Source: an uncultured Clostridium sp. (lineage in GTDB: Bacteria; Bacillota; Clostridia; TANB77; CAG-508). Taken from it: 41,240 bases of DNA. Where the stretch lies: NCBI GenBank assembly GCA_902492105.1, contig CABUKD010000017.1, positions 1 to 41,240 of the forward strand, given 5' to 3'. A program made the translations under genes and the position numbers. The notes beneath the pieces were generated by a model that saw only the letters and a program-made list of their open reading frames with translations, ran no database searches and was not told where the DNA came from. This document shows, one piece after another, positions 25,180-34,100 of the stretch (position 1 is its first letter; every line of letters starts with the position of its first letter).

Positions 25180-25716
25180 AATGCAGTACCTCTCTTTGGA
25201 ACAAAATATTGGCTCATGTCTATTTTTTCAAGTGTTAATAATGCTACTTTATTTTTTATTCCTCCTCCATATCCTGTTAAACTTCCATTGGTACCAACTA
25301 CTCTATGGCAAGGAATAATAATACAAATTGGATTCCAACCAACAGCGCCTCCGTACCGCTTGAGATGACATTCTTTTTATCACTCTATTTTTTGCAATTA
25401 TTTTAGCTATGTCATTATATGTTAAAGTTTTTCCAAAAGGTATAGAGTTCATTATGTCAATTACTTCTTGTCGAAATGGGGTCATATTTTCTATTTTGTA
25501 TTTTGGTATAAAATCAGGAACTTGTCCTTTAAAATAGGTATCTAACCATTCACTCGTTTGGCTAAATATTGGTAAATCTTTTTCTTCACAATTTATTTTA
25601 TGTTTTGAAGTATCTCTTGAACCTTCAAACCATAAGCCTGTTAAATATTCTCCATCACTATTCATTATCATATTAGAAAAGCCTTCTGGCGTTTGGTAAA
25701 TATGTTTATAAGTCAT
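25176..25716 (-). pseudogene. ogt: O6-methylguanine-DNA methyltransferase, interrupted by +1 frameshift
   Basis: Repairs O6-alkylguanine by moving the alkyl group to its own cysteine. The N-terminal part (25303-25716) has the RNase H-like domain and FRQEVIDIMNSIPFGKTLTY. At GTA CGG AGG it loses frame. Skipping the C at 25353 restores SQAVGGAVGWNPICIIIPC, then the active-site PCHRVVG and SLTGYGGG, ending TAL at 25176, where its stop overlaps the tag start as ATGA. The repaired length, 179 residues, is normal. Without the shift, the product ends before the catalytic Cys and would be inactive. Confidence 0.92.
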
Positions 25717-25782
25717 TTTAAATATCTCCTATTATTAATTTTATTACTCATCTTGCATGTATTTCTTACTTTACTATTTTTT

Positions 25783-26205
25783 CTACTTATTCCAAACCAT
25801 TGTATATTCTATTTCATCTGTATCATTATCTATATTTTGATTGGTAATTACAAATCCATTTTTATTATAAAAACTAATTGCACTTGTATTTTTCTTATAT
25901 ACATTTAATGTCAAATTATTTTTGCTTTCTTTTACTTTGTTTAATAAAGAGGTTCCTATCCCATTTTCTTGATGATTAGTATCAACAAAAATACCTTGAA
26001 TATAATTATGATCTAGTCCTATAAATCCTACAATCTTTTCTTTAACAACATAAACATATACTTCTGCATTTGGTAGAGCTTTTTTTACAAAGTTATAATT
26101 ATTTTCCCAATATTCCTTTTGAATAAATTTATGAGCTTTTATATTTTCATTCTTCCATATTTGCATTACAGCATCTATATCATTCTTATCAAGTCTTCTT
26201 ATCAT
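25783..26205 (-). CDS. GNAT family N-acetyltransferase
   Basis: A 140-residue GNAT. It begins MIRRLDKNDIDAVMQIW and has the acetyl-CoA motif IFVDTNHQENGIGTSLLNKV (about 71-90; QxxGIG-type, here ENGIG) and ISFYNKNGFVIT near the end. Similar to YiaC/RimI-like predicted acetyltransferases; substrate unknown. Weak SD (GGAGA). It shares direction with the repair genes but stands 66 nt upstream. Confidence 0.87.
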   Translation of the reverse strand: MIRRLDKNDIDAVMQIWKNENIKAHKFIQKEYWENNYNFVKKALPNAEVYVYVVKEKIVGFIGLDHNYIQGIFVDTNHQENGIGTSLLNKVKESKNNLTLNVYKKNTSAISFYNKNGFVITNQNIDNDTDEIEYTMVWNK

Positions 26206-26255
26206 CTATTTCTCCTATTAATTGTAATTGCACTTCACTGAAAACATATTAACAC

Positions 26256-26292
26256 AAAAGAGAGTAATTATCAATGTAAATTACTCTCTTTT
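26256..26292 (-). terminator. terminator of the sigma/anti-sigma operon
   Basis: AAAAGAGAGTAATT (26256-26269) and AATTACTCTCTTTT (26279-26292) form a 14-bp perfect stem with flanking A and T runs. It begins 3 nt after the anti-sigma stop codon and could work in both directions. Confidence 0.78.
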
Positions 26293-26294
26293 TG

Positions 26295-26978
26295 TTATTT
26301 ACTTATGATTGATTCTAATAAAGTTACTAATTCATTTTCTGTAATACCTGTTGTTTCAATATCAAAATATAAATTATTATGTTCAAAAGTTACAATATAC
26401 ATTTGTTCCCATTGAGATATGATTAATTCTGTATCTTCTATTCTTGAAACTTTTTCTCCTCCATCTATAAAATAATCTCTTAAAGGTTCTTCTAATTCAG
26501 AAAATGCTATTTTAATATTATTGTTACTATCTTTTCTATAAGAAAATACATAATCATGTAATAAATCATATTTTGCTATATTTCTATCACTTCTAATATA
26601 AACATTGTAGCTAGTTTCTAATTGGTATTCTTCTGGCACCTTAATATTGGTTATAAATTTAAATTTTTCTGGCACTTCTGTCATTTCTATTATCTGAACA
26701 TCGACATCTAATTTTGTTACTGCTAATTCTTTTAGTCTATTAATATTTAATTCTACTTCCCCAATTTCTGTTATATGATTTGGTACAAAGTTATCACTCC
26801 ATTTACCTGCTCCCACAAATATTCCTACACCTAATATTAATATTGCACATGCAGAAGAAACCATGTAAATTATTTTATTTTTATTTGTTCTCATATCAAA
26901 CTCCTTTCTGATGTTTGATATAGCTATTTTCTCTTTTACATTTTTTCGTATTTTTTCTTTTAAATTGTTACTTTCCAT
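26295..26978 (-). CDS. putative membrane anti-sigma factor
   Basis: A 227-residue protein whose start (ATG 26978, GGAGG eight bases upstream) lies inside the end of the sigma factor gene. A short N-terminal cytoplasmic part (1-33), one TM (about 36-54) and an external domain of about 170 residues (EVELNINRLKELAV, EVPEKFKFITNIKVPEEYQL) make it the likely anti-sigma partner. I do not see a zinc-binding HxxxCxxC motif. Inferred mainly from position, overlap and topology. Confidence 0.72.
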   Translation of the reverse strand: MESNNLKEKIRKNVKEKIAISNIRKEFDMRTNKNKIIYMVSSACAILILGVGIFVGAGKWSDNFVPNHITEIGEVELNINRLKELAVTKLDVDVQIIEMTEVPEKFKFITNIKVPEEYQLETSYNVYIRSDRNIAKYDLLHDYVFSYRKDSNNNIKIAFSELEEPLRDYFIDGGEKVSRIEDTELIISQWEQMYIVTFEHNNLYFDIETTGITENELVTLLESIISK

Positions 26979-27519
26979 AACTATAACCTCCATCTTCTAA
27001 ATTTCTTTTTATTAATTTTCTGATTCTATGAAGAGTCACTTTTACTTTTCCTTTTGAACAATTTAATATTTCTGCAATTTCCTTTATCTTTTTTGCTTCA
27101 TAATAAAATAGAATAAATATTTTATACTCTTCTGGTTTTAACTTTTCTAAAGAATCTTGAATAATCCTATTTTGTTCTTTTTCTTCAGCTATTGTTTCAA
27201 GATTACTATTACAAAAAAGCTTTTCTTCATAATCTGATAGCGAAAAATTCAGTTTGCTTTTTCTGTATTTATTTTTTATCATGTTTTTTGCAATTCCTGC
27301 TAGATATGCTTTTAAATCTGTTGTGTCAAGCAATGTAGTACTATTTTTCCAAATAGCAATAAATACATCTGATATTATTTCTTCCATATCTTCATCAGTT
27401 ATATAAATACTTACACCATTTTTTACGATAATATAAATATAGCCATAGAAATCATCTATCATTTTGTCTATATCTATTTTACCTTCTGATAAATAATCTT
27501 TTAACATTTCTTTTTTCAA
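26968..27519 (-). CDS. ECF-type RNA polymerase sigma factor
   Basis: A 183-residue sigma-70 family protein. Region 2 spans about 12-80 (MDDFYGYIYIIVKNG-like start, EEIISDVFIAIWKN, LKAYLAGIAKNMIKNKYRK), and region 4 spans about 120-175 (LKPEEYKIFILFYYEAKKIK, CSKGKVKVTLHRIRK). It lacks sigma regions 1 and 3, as in ECF factors. The last codons overlap the anti-sigma start, a typical translationally coupled pair. The signal it answers cannot be told from the sequence. Confidence 0.9.
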   Translation of the reverse strand: MKKEMLKDYLSEGKIDIDKMIDDFYGYIYIIVKNGVSIYITDEDMEEIISDVFIAIWKNSTTLLDTTDLKAYLAGIAKNMIKNKYRKSKLNFSLSDYEEKLFCNSNLETIAEEKEQNRIIQDSLEKLKPEEYKIFILFYYEAKKIKEIAEILNCSKGKVKVTLHRIRKLIKRNLEDGGYSYGK

Positions 27520-27600
27520 TTTAGATCTAAATCTCCTTTTACTTCAGTTAACTTTCATATATATAGTAACATTTTTTTAGAAAAGGTTACAACTTTTCAT

Positions 27601-27630
27601 AAAAAAAGATTAGTTTTTTCAAACTAATCT
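27601..27630 (-). terminator. terminator of the CaCA antiporter gene
   Basis: Perfect stem AGATTAGTTT/AAACTAATCT (27608-27617 with 27621-27630), followed on the minus strand by seven T (27607-27601). A second perfect hairpin, AACTGTTGCAAA/TTTGCAACAGTT (about 27663-27687), stands between this one and the stop codon. Confidence 0.78.
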
Positions 27631-27689
27631 ATAATGTTCAAAAAATCTTCCTTCTTCATTTTGAACTGTTGCAAAATTTGCAACAGTTT

Positions 27690-28658
27690 TTACAACATAC
27701 TTAATATATAAATAATATATACAATAATTAAAAGGATTCCCCTTTTTCTATCTAATTCTCTATTTTTATTAATAGTTGCCACAAATTGTAAATAAATAGT
27801 TACTACAATTAAAACCAATATACTGCTATTAAAATCAGTAGTAAATGTTAGAGGATTGATGATAGCACCTAGTCCGATTAATAAACATAAATTTAAAATA
27901 TTAGAACCTGTTATATTTCCTAGTAGTAAGTCGGACTCGTTCCTTCTTGCTGCTATAATTCCTGTAATAATTTCTGGTAAAGCTGTTCCAACAGCCACAA
28001 CAGTCATTCCAATAAATCGTTCCGATAAACCTAGTTTTTGAGCAATGAGAATAGAATTATCTACAACAAAATCGGAGCCAAATTTTAACCCTAATATTCC
28101 TAAGATGAAGAAAACAATAATCCTCCAAACAGATTTTACTTCTTTTGATTCCACATCTTTTATAATTTCATCATCCATTTGTTTATCTTTTAGCTTTTTT
28201 TCTTCATAGATAGTGTAAATGATGTAAATTACTGTACATAGTAATAATACAATACCTTGCCACCTATCAATAATGTGAGTTTCTCCTAATTTTGTTGTAT
28301 TACCTAGAAATAGTAATAATAGCATAGCTATCATACTAATTGGCAAATGCCTTTTTATAATCCTATTATCAAATTTTACTGGTCTTACTAAACTGCAAAT
28401 TCCTATTACAAATAGAAAATTACAAATACAACTACCAATTGCATTTCCGATAATTAAGTCTGAATGTCCATCTGCAGCAGATGTAATAGTAATAAAAATT
28501 TCTGGAAGTGAAGTTCCTATTGCTACTATTGTTAGTCCTATTAACATTTCAGATAATCCAAATTTTTTAGCAATACTTGTAGCTGCTTTTACTAGTAAAT
28601 CGGCACCTTTTACTAAAAAAATAAAGCCTATTACGATTAAAACAATTTCCCAAATCAA
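27690..28658 (-). CDS. calcium/sodium antiporter, CaCA family (YrbG-like)
   Basis: A 322-residue membrane exchanger with about ten helices and the two alpha repeats that define the family: AIGTSLPEIFITITSA (about 46-61) and AVGTALPEIITGIIAA (about 219-234), each followed by a GNxxGS motif (IGNAIGSCICN; LGNITGSNILN). A hydrophilic loop with many charges (about 150-175) separates the halves. It moves Ca2+ out against Na+ or H+. Single gene with SD GGAGAA. Confidence 0.93.
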   Translation of the reverse strand: MIWEIVLIVIGFIFLVKGADLLVKAATSIAKKFGLSEMLIGLTIVAIGTSLPEIFITITSAADGHSDLIIGNAIGSCICNFLFVIGICSLVRPVKFDNRIIKRHLPISMIAMLLLLFLGNTTKLGETHIIDRWQGIVLLLCTVIYIIYTIYEEKKLKDKQMDDEIIKDVESKEVKSVWRIIVFFILGILGLKFGSDFVVDNSILIAQKLGLSERFIGMTVVAVGTALPEIITGIIAARRNESDLLLGNITGSNILNLCLLIGLGAIINPLTFTTDFNSSILVLIVVTIYLQFVATINKNRELDRKRGILLIIVYIIYILSML

Positions 28659-28756
28659 GCTTTTGTTCTCCTTTTTTATTGAATTTTTCTTTTTTATTAT
28701 GTGTAAAAATAAAAAATTCTATTACAAATTTCGTAGTCTTACTATATCCTAAAAAT

Positions 28757-28790
28757 AAAATTACTCTATACACTTGTATAAAGTAATTTT
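28757..28790 (-). terminator. repeat-type terminator hairpin, copy B
   Basis: AAAATTACTCTATAC (28757-28771) with GTATAAAGTAATTTT (28776-28790); same sequence as copy A at 20681-20720, with one changed loop base. It lies about 70 nt after the end of the interrupted flavodoxin. Confidence 0.72.
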
Positions 28791-28862
28791 ATTTTTGCTA
28801 TAATTTTGATATTAATGTATTATATTATCTACTTTTGAAACCATATCACATTTTATGATATT

Positions 28863-29342
28863 TTACAAACAATTTATCCAATTCTTTACTTCTTCTTTGG
28901 AGGTTTGCATATTACTTCCTTCAAAAACAATATTCATTTCGTTTTCTATAACTGAATTTGGACATAGTTCTTTTATTTCTTGGAATGTACGACCAATCTA
29001 ACCACCATTTGTTGCAAATGGAATTATTTTCTTTCCAGATAAGTCATTTTGTTTTAAAAATGTTCTAATAACTGGTGCTATAGTATACCACCATACTGGA
29101 GTTCCTAATATAATTTCATCATATTTACTTAAATCTACATTTATCTTTTCAATATCTGGTGTTTTTTTTGCTGTTTCGTTATTTTGTTCTAATCTTACAA
29201 CTGTATCATAGTCTGAATCATATGGTTTTACTGGTTTAATTTCTAATATATCACAGTTTAATTTTGCTTTTATCTTTTCTGCTATTTTCTTTGTATTATT
29301 TGTATAAGTAAAATATACAATTAATTTTTTACTATTTTCCAC
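28863..29342 (-). pseudogene. flavodoxin with internal TAG
   Basis: A flavodoxin of about 159 residues. It has the FMN loop VYFTYTNNTKKIAEKI (about 9-24), LGTPVWWYTIAPVIRTFLK (about 77-95) and FATNGG, then TAG at 28998-29000 where relatives have Trp (NGGWIG). The frame continues unbroken with IGRTFQEIKELCPNS to TAA at 28863. One G-to-A change (TGG to TAG) accounts for it. The 114-residue truncated form lacks the last strand and helix. It is downstream of the CMD-cupin and MerR genes in the same direction, so it was probably part of that redox unit. Confidence 0.86.
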
Positions 29343-29475
29343 TTAGATTTCCTCCTTATATATCATCTAATTTTTGATAAAATTTTCACAAATTTTCTTA
29401 TTTTATCTAATTCTAACTCTATAGCTTTATGCTTATGAAATACTTTAATAATTAAATTGTCAAAAATCTCCGTCC

Positions 29476-30222
29476 CTATTGACATAATTTATTGTATTCC
29501 TCATCATTAACTGGCTCACACCATTCATTTGATGTGTTTTCTCCTGGTACTTCTACTGCAATATGGCTAAACCATGAGTCTTTTTTGGCTCCATGCCAAT
29601 GTTTTACATTTGCAGGAATTACTACTACATCTCCTGGTTTTAAACTTTGTGCAGGTTTTCCTTCTTCTTGATACCAGCCTTCTCCTTCAATACATATTAA
29701 AATTTGTCCTCCACCTTGTGTAGAATGATGTATATGCCAATTATTTCTACATTTAGGTTCAAATGTAACATTAGCAAGTGTAACTACTGATGAACCTGGT
29801 TTTGTTAGTGGTTTTAAATAAGAGTTTCCAACAAAGTATTGTGCATAAGCAGTATTTGGCTCTCCCATTCCAAACATTCCTCCATGTTCTTCTTTGCCTT
29901 CTTCATCGGCATATACTTCTTTTGCTAAATTAAATACTGCCCAAGCATTTGGCCATCCAGCATAAAAAGCTGCATGAGTAATAATCTCTGCCATTTCCTC
30001 TTTTGAAATTCCATTTTTTTTAGCATTCATTAAATGATGTTTTAAAGAGCTGTCAAATAATCCCTTTCCCATAAACACACATATTGTAACTAATGACCTA
30101 TCTCTTAATGATAGTTTATCCTCTCTAGACCACACCTCTCCAAATAATACATCATCATTTAGCTCTGCAAATTTAGGAGCAAATTCTCCTAAAGAATCAC
30201 GTCCTGCAGTTTGTTTTACCAT
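29476..30222 (-). CDS. carboxymuconolactone decarboxylase-cupin fusion protein
   Basis: A 248-residue two-domain protein. The N-terminal CMD/AhpD-like domain (about 1-110) contains DRSLVTICVFMGKG and HAAFYAGWPNAWAVFN, but no AhpD CxxC pair. The C-terminal cupin (about 140-245) contains HIHHSTQGGGQILICIEGEG and PGDVVVIPANVKHWHGA, whose His residues can bind a metal. Proteins of this layout often stand with MerR regulators and flavodoxins and are thought to deal with reactive carbonyl or quinone compounds; the exact reaction is unknown. I chose ATG 30222 over the upstream GTG. It lies about 105 nt after merR. Confidence 0.87.
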   Translation of the reverse strand: MVKQTAGRDSLGEFAPKFAELNDDVLFGEVWSREDKLSLRDRSLVTICVFMGKGLFDSSLKHHLMNAKKNGISKEEMAEIITHAAFYAGWPNAWAVFNLAKEVYADEEGKEEHGGMFGMGEPNTAYAQYFVGNSYLKPLTKPGSSVVTLANVTFEPKCRNNWHIHHSTQGGGQILICIEGEGWYQEEGKPAQSLKPGDVVVIPANVKHWHGAKKDSWFSHIAVEVPGENTSNEWCEPVNDEEYNKLCQ

Positions 30223-30328
30223 ATAAATCACTTTCTCTTCTTAAAAATTTTTATATTTCTTTTTTATCCAAATTATTTATTTTTTATGCACAAAGACTAT
30301 TGTCCTAAATTAACTTTCTTTCATGTTA

Positions 30329-30712
30329 TTAAGGCTTTTCTGTAAAATCTTTTCTAATACCACTTTCTATTTCATCATATAAATTAATTTTGTAATTTAG
30401 CCTTTCTAGTGTTTCATTAATATTTCTTTGCTTTTGTAGTAGTTTTTCTCTTTGCTTTTCCAATAATTCTTTTCTTTTTGCTACTGTTGACTTTCCTTCT
30501 CTAAATAACTTTACATATTCTTTTAGTACTTCTATTTCTAGTCCAGCGTTTCTCATGCATTTAATAAATTCTATCCAATTACAACTTTCTTCGTCAAAAT
30601 TTCTAATTCCACTTTCTGTTCTAGGAATAGTTGGAATTAAGCCTTCTTTTTCGTAATATCTTATAGTATCTTGTGTCAAATTATACTTTTTACTTACTTC
30701 TGCTATTGTCAT
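30329..30712 (-). CDS. MerR family transcriptional regulator
   Basis: A 127-residue regulator starting MTIAEVSKKYNLTQDTIRYY. Winged HTH at 1-70 (IPTIPRTESGIRNFDEES), then a long dimerisation coiled coil (about 80-120) and no effector-binding cysteines. It resembles the AdhR-like branch that senses aldehydes or electrophiles. ATG 30712 has AAAGGAAAG eight bases upstream; the ATG seven codons earlier has none. A MerR-type promoter stands in front (30798-30828), so it is probably autoregulated, and identical sites sit before the flavodoxin and DUF362 genes. Confidence 0.92.
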   Translation of the reverse strand: MTIAEVSKKYNLTQDTIRYYEKEGLIPTIPRTESGIRNFDEESCNWIEFIKCMRNAGLEIEVLKEYVKLFREGKSTVAKRKELLEKQREKLLQKQRNINETLERLNYKINLYDEIESGIRKDFTEKP

Positions 30713-30797
30713 ATTTTTCGCTTTCCTTTCCATAAGTATTCATTTTTTATTACATTGTATATCTTATATCTACCTCCTATCATTTTTGATATATTAT

Positions 30798-30828
30798 AAA
30801 GTATCACTTAGAGTTTGCTCCAAGTCAA
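30798..30828 (-). promoter_or_regulatory. MerR-type promoter/operator, site c
   Basis: -35 TTGACT (30828-30823), a 19-nt spacer with dyad CTTGGAGCAAACTCTAAG, -10 TACTTT (30803-30798) on the minus strand. It precedes merR and, by read-through, the CMD-cupin and flavodoxin genes. The stretch from here to 30985 holds nothing else I can recognise. Confidence 0.82.
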
Positions 30829-30984
30829 TACTTTTTTAAAAAAAATTTAATTATTTAATTATTACCTTACAATTCACATACGATATGGTAAAAAAGTAAA
30901 TGATATATAATCTTTTTATTGAAGTCTTAAGTTTGGGGACGTAAATAAAAAAAATATATACCATTTTTTTCATTTATAAGAGAA

Positions 30985-31108
30985 ACTGTCCAAAAATTGA
31001 ACTAAATCTATTTTAATAAAAGTATAATAATTGTCTTTTGAGATTTTTAAGCCTTGCGTGGGCGACAATTCTAATGTTTTAAAGTTTACATTATAATATT
31101 TTAGGACA
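30985..31108. repeat. hairpin repeat family, copy 2
   Basis: Ends ACTGTCCAAAAATT (30985) and AATATTTTAGGACA (31095-31108) are inverted to one another. The centre has AATTGTC…GACAATT with the same TTTTGAGATTTTTAAG as copy 1, plus an insert CCTTGCGTGGGC that copy 3 shares. It begins 10 nt after the stop of the ABC fusion gene. The terminal inverted motifs point to a small non-coding mobile element (MITE-like). Confidence 0.8.
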
Positions 31109-31118
31109 ACTTTATAGT

Positions 31119-34100
31119 TTATTCACTTCTTAGAGCTAATACTGGATCTTCTTTAGCGGCTTTCTTAGAAGGAATAATTCCTCCTATTAAGGTTAATACA
31201 ATACTTAAAATAACCAAAATAACTCCTGCCATAACCGGTAAAGATGCTCGTACGTTTGCTCCATTGGATAAAAAGCTAATCAATTGATTAATTGGAATAG
31301 TTAATAATAGGGTAACTCCTATACCAATCACTCCAGCTAATGTACCAATAATAAAGGTTTCTGCATTAAATACTTGTGCAACATTATGTTTAGAAGCTCC
31401 GATTGCTCTTAAAATACCAATTTCTTTTTTACGTTCTAATACACTAATATAAGTAATAACTCCAATCATAATAGAAGAAACCACCAAAGAAATACCAATA
31501 AAGGCAATTAATACATAACTAATAGTGTCAATAATAGTAGTTACAGAACTCATTAAAGTTCCAACCATGTCTGTATAAGAAATGACTTTATCTTCTGCTC
31601 CTTCTTCTCTCATACGATTGTTGTATTCATTTAGTAAATTACTAATAGATTGATTTCCTTCAAAATCTTTTGGATAAATGGAAATACTACTTGGTTCTTC
31701 TAAGCTAGCATAATTTAATTTTTGCAAATTACCTTCATAAGTAGCATTTTCTTTTGTCATAAAGGATGCTAATAATTCGGATAACTCTTGTTCATCCATT
31801 TTCATTTTAAATGCACCTACAAAAGCTTTTTCATCAATGCTAATAGCACTTGTTATGGATTGGCTAAGACTACTTATACTTTTTTGCATTTCCGCTTCTA
31901 AGTTTTTTGTCATAGATTTCATAGCTGTTTGCATATATTCTGTCATCATTTTAGAAATTTGTTCATCCAATTTTTGTTCTGTTATCATTTCCGATAAAAA
32001 CTCACTAAGAATTTCTTTTGCCTGTTCTGATGAAAGATATTCCATTAGATATTGATTTAAGTCTTCTATTTCTACCAAATTATTTTCTTTTACATATTGT
32101 TCATATCCTTGCAAGACTTTTAGCATAACTCTTTGCATTTGCTCTTGTGTAATGGTAAGGCTACCATTTTCTTTAATAATTGCTTCAATTTCTTGCTTTA
32201 ACAATTCACTAGCTTCATTTGATTGTAAGTAGTCTGATAGTTGTTTACTAATTTGATTAACATCAGATTCTGGATTTTGAGCTACATATTCTTCATAACC
32301 TTTTAAAAGCTCATTGATTAGTTTTTGAATATCTTCACTTGTAAAAGAAAATTTAAGATTTTCTAACATAGTATTTAAGTCTAATGTAGGTAGTGAATTT
32401 TGGTCTATTAGATTGTTTAAATTACCAAAATCTACTTTTACTTTCGATTCATCTATTTTAAAAGCGGATTTTATAGCATTGGTATCTACTTCAATTAAAG
32501 AATTCATATCTAAGGAATTGTTTTCTTCTGTGTCATCAAATCTTTTACCTGTAAATACATCTACTTCTGGCTTTTCTAGTTGTGCCTTTACTATTTTGCT
32601 ATTTGCTGCATTTTCTATCACATGAGTCGTTAAAGAAGCGGGATAATAAATTCCTGTTTGAAGCATAGAGGCCGTTACACCTTCTTTTGGCTGTACAATT
32701 CCTACTATGGTTAAATCTTCTCCATTTTGCACAATATTTTTCATGTATTTTGTATTATCTGTTTTATCACGCCAAATATCATATTCTTCATCATATTCAT
32801 AACAATCGGTATTATTAATTAATTTAAAAGTAATACCAAGAATATCTTCATAAGAATAAGATTCTATATTATTAGGAGTATCAATTTCTTCTTCTTTTAA
32901 AAATTGGGAAATCATATCACCTAATTCTTTTGTATCTCTTAGCCCTAAAGTGTATAGCATAAAGTCACTAATATTTCCTCTAGATGTTAATACTAAAACA
33001 CATTCATTATAGTTAGTAGGCCATTTCCCTGCTTTTACATCATATTGGTCTTCAAATAATTTTGTATCTGCTGGCATTTGATAAAATACATTAGTACTCA
33101 TCATACTAGACATCATACTATTCGTATTACTTCCAGACCCCATGCCCAAACTTGCAAAAGAAACATCTGGATTTAATTGTCTTAAATTTTTTGTGTCAGA
33201 ACTATATATTTTAGGTGTTACATTATAGCTGTATTCAATTGTTTTTGCATATTGGTTAATAGGACAATCTTCACTTTCCAAGTACTGTTTTAGCGAAACT
33301 AAATCATTGGAGCCTATTGTTGAAAACATATTTGTTAACATTTTGCTAACATGGATGTCTCCTTCTGTTTCTTGATTTATCATATCACTAGCAGTTCCCA
33401 TTAATAAAGAACTAATATCAATTCCCGAGCTTTGTATTTGCAAAGGATATTCTGATAAGGTATCTTCTTCCACAGAGTGAATATATTCATTTACCCCATT
33501 GGATAAAGATAAAATAAGCGCTATTCCAATAATTCCAATAGAACCTGCAAAAGAAGTTAACAATGTTCTTCCTTTTTTGGTTTGCAAATTATGAAAGCTA
33601 AGGGATAAAGAAGTAAAAAAAGACATAGATGTTTTGCCCATATTTTTGTGTTCTGCCTTTTTATGCTTTTCTTTTTCTATGATATATGGATTGGTATCAG
33701 AACATATTTTTCCATCTCTTAAGTTTACAATACGAGTTGCATAATTTTCGGCCAATTCTGGGTTATGGGTTACCATTACTACTAAACGGTCTTTTGCTAC
33801 TTCTTTTAATAAATCCATTACTTGCACACTAGTATCACTATCTAGAGCACCTGTTGGTTCGTCTGCAAGTAGAATATCTGGATTATTTACTAAAGCCCTA
33901 GCAATAGCAACTCTTTGCATTTGCCCACCTGAAAGTTGATTTGGCTTTTTATGGGCTTGGTCAGCAAGCCCTACTTTTTCTAATGCTTCCATCGCTCTTT
34001 GCTTACGTTTAGCTTGAGGCACTCCCGAAATGGTTAAAGCTAGCTCTACATTGGATAAAATAGTTTGGTGTGGTATTAAATTATAGCTTTGAAAAACAAA

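Noticed and set aside
28567..28773. 68-codon minus-strand frame overlapping the start of the antiporter gene
   Set aside because: It overlaps the conserved N-terminus of the CaCA gene in another frame and has no SD or similarity.
20681..28790. Two near-identical ATTACTCTATAC hairpins as a CRISPR-like or att pair
   Set aside because: Each is a simple terminator followed by T runs; only two copies, no spacers and no mobile genes between them.
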